A stretch of 6,468 bases of DNA from Caulobacteraceae bacterium. GTDB lineage: Bacteria; Pseudomonadota; Alphaproteobacteria; Caulobacterales; Caulobacteraceae. Below the pieces are notes generated by a model. That model was given only the letters and a program-made list of their open reading frames with translations, ran no database searches and was not told the DNA's origin. Where the stretch lies: NCBI GenBank assembly GCA_025351125.1, contig JANXWN010000192.1, positions 1 through 6,468 on the forward strand. Reading direction: 5' to 3'. Shown piece after piece: positions 6,107-6,468 of the stretch (position 1 is the first letter of the stretch; every line of letters begins with the position of its first letter). The translations under genes and the position numbers were made by a program.

Positions 6107-6468
6107 GTGATTACTCACTCCGCCCTGGTCAAGGTGATGATCGACGCCGCGCGCAAGGCCGGGCGGGCGCTCGCGCGGGATTTCGGTGAAGTGGCGGAAC
6201 TGCAGGTCTCGCGCAAGGGCGCGGCCGACTACGTCAGCGCCGCCGACCTGAAGTCCGAGCAGACCATCTTCGAGGAACTCTCCAGGGCCCGTCCCGGTTA
6301 TGGGTTTTTGGCCGAAGAGCGCGGCATGATCGAGGGCACCGACAAGACCCACACCTGGATCGTCGATCCCCTGGACGGCACCACCAATTTCCTGCACGCT
6401 ATGCCGCACTTCGCGATCAATATCGCCTTGCAACGCGACGGCCAGATCGTCGCCGGAGTCACCTACAA
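6107..6468 (+). CDS. suhB: Inositol monophosphatase family protein, SuhB-like (3' partial)
   Basis: The frame begins at GTG 6107, 11 bases after the efp stop, and runs off the right edge after 120 complete codons, about 45% of a normal 260-270-residue protein. Family marks are VSAADLKSE (43-51), Glu70 in FLAEERG (67-73) and WIVDPLDGTTNFLH (84-97), in which Glu70, Asp87 and Asp90 match the Mg2+ ligands of inositol monophosphatases. The catalytic C-terminal Asp lies outside the window. The N-terminus SALVKVMIDAARKAGRAL resembles that of alphaproteobacterial SuhB proteins, so the GTG is preferred to the ATG at 6137, which would remove ten conserved-looking residues. No clear ribosome site precedes it, so translation may depend on efp just upstream. 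The likely activity is hydrolysis of inositol-1-phosphate or related sugar phosphates in the cytoplasm; a SuhB-like role in rRNA transcription cannot be judged here. Confidence 0.92.
   Translation, partial: MITHSALVKVMIDAARKAGRALARDFGEVAELQVSRKGAADYVSAADLKSEQTIFEELSRARPGYGFLAEERGMIEGTDKTHTWIVDPLDGTTNFLHAMPHFAINIALQRDGQIVAGVTY

Noticed and set aside
6092..6433. Minus-strand open frame opposite suhB
   Set aside because: It is antisense to the conserved DPLDGTT-containing gene and resembles no known protein.
1..6468. CRISPR arrays, insertion sequences, tRNA or rRNA genes, large direct repeats
   Set aside because: I read both strands for these and saw no repeated spacer pattern, transposase motif, terminal inverted repeats or structured RNA gene.

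Overview
The window comes from a GC-rich (roughly two-thirds GC) Gram-negative bacterium, most likely an alphaproteobacterium of the Rhodospirillales type. This rests on the gene content: hopanoid genes of the hpnK/hpnL/hpnN type beside an MlaA lipoprotein, elongation factor P and an inositol monophosphatase-family gene. No mobile element, tRNA, rRNA, CRISPR array or sign of recent transfer was seen. The window is an ordinary chromosomal locus with a few odd junctions.

Layout. Positions 1-866 (+) hold hpnK, cut at its 5' end by the window edge. Positions 863-1846 (+) hold hpnL, which overlaps hpnK through an ATGA start/stop. Positions 1490-2662 (-) hold mlaA, convergent with hpnL and running 357 bases into it on the opposite strand. 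About 160-215 bases of divergent control region separate mlaA from hpnN, a large RND-type hopanoid transporter ending at 5415 (+). After a 110-base gap with a weak hairpin and a candidate promoter comes efp (5526-6095, +), followed 11 bases later by a suhB-like gene that runs off the 3' edge.

How the genes work together. HpnK belongs to the deacetylase that matures the N-acetylglucosamine head group on bacteriohopanetetrol. HpnL is a polytopic membrane protein of unknown function that travels with hopanoid genes. HpnN is the inner-membrane RND protein that moves hopanoids toward the outer membrane. MlaA is an outer-membrane lipoprotein that removes misplaced phospholipids from the outer leaflet. 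Together these suggest a locus for outer-membrane lipid composition, with hopanoid modification and transport beside phospholipid asymmetry. efp and suhB are housekeeping genes and probably a separate transcription unit.

Most notable points: (1) the mlaA reading frame lacks a stop near the end of its family domain and continues for 118 codons antisense to, and in codon register with, the last third of hpnL; (2) the family-like N-terminus of HpnN extends upstream of the first conventional start codon, pointing to a non-canonical start (best candidate CTG at 2821) or a sequence error; (3) HpnN and MlaA carry PPP/PPPP motifs next to the gene for EF-P, the factor that relieves stalling at such motifs. 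I did not find a wholly new system.
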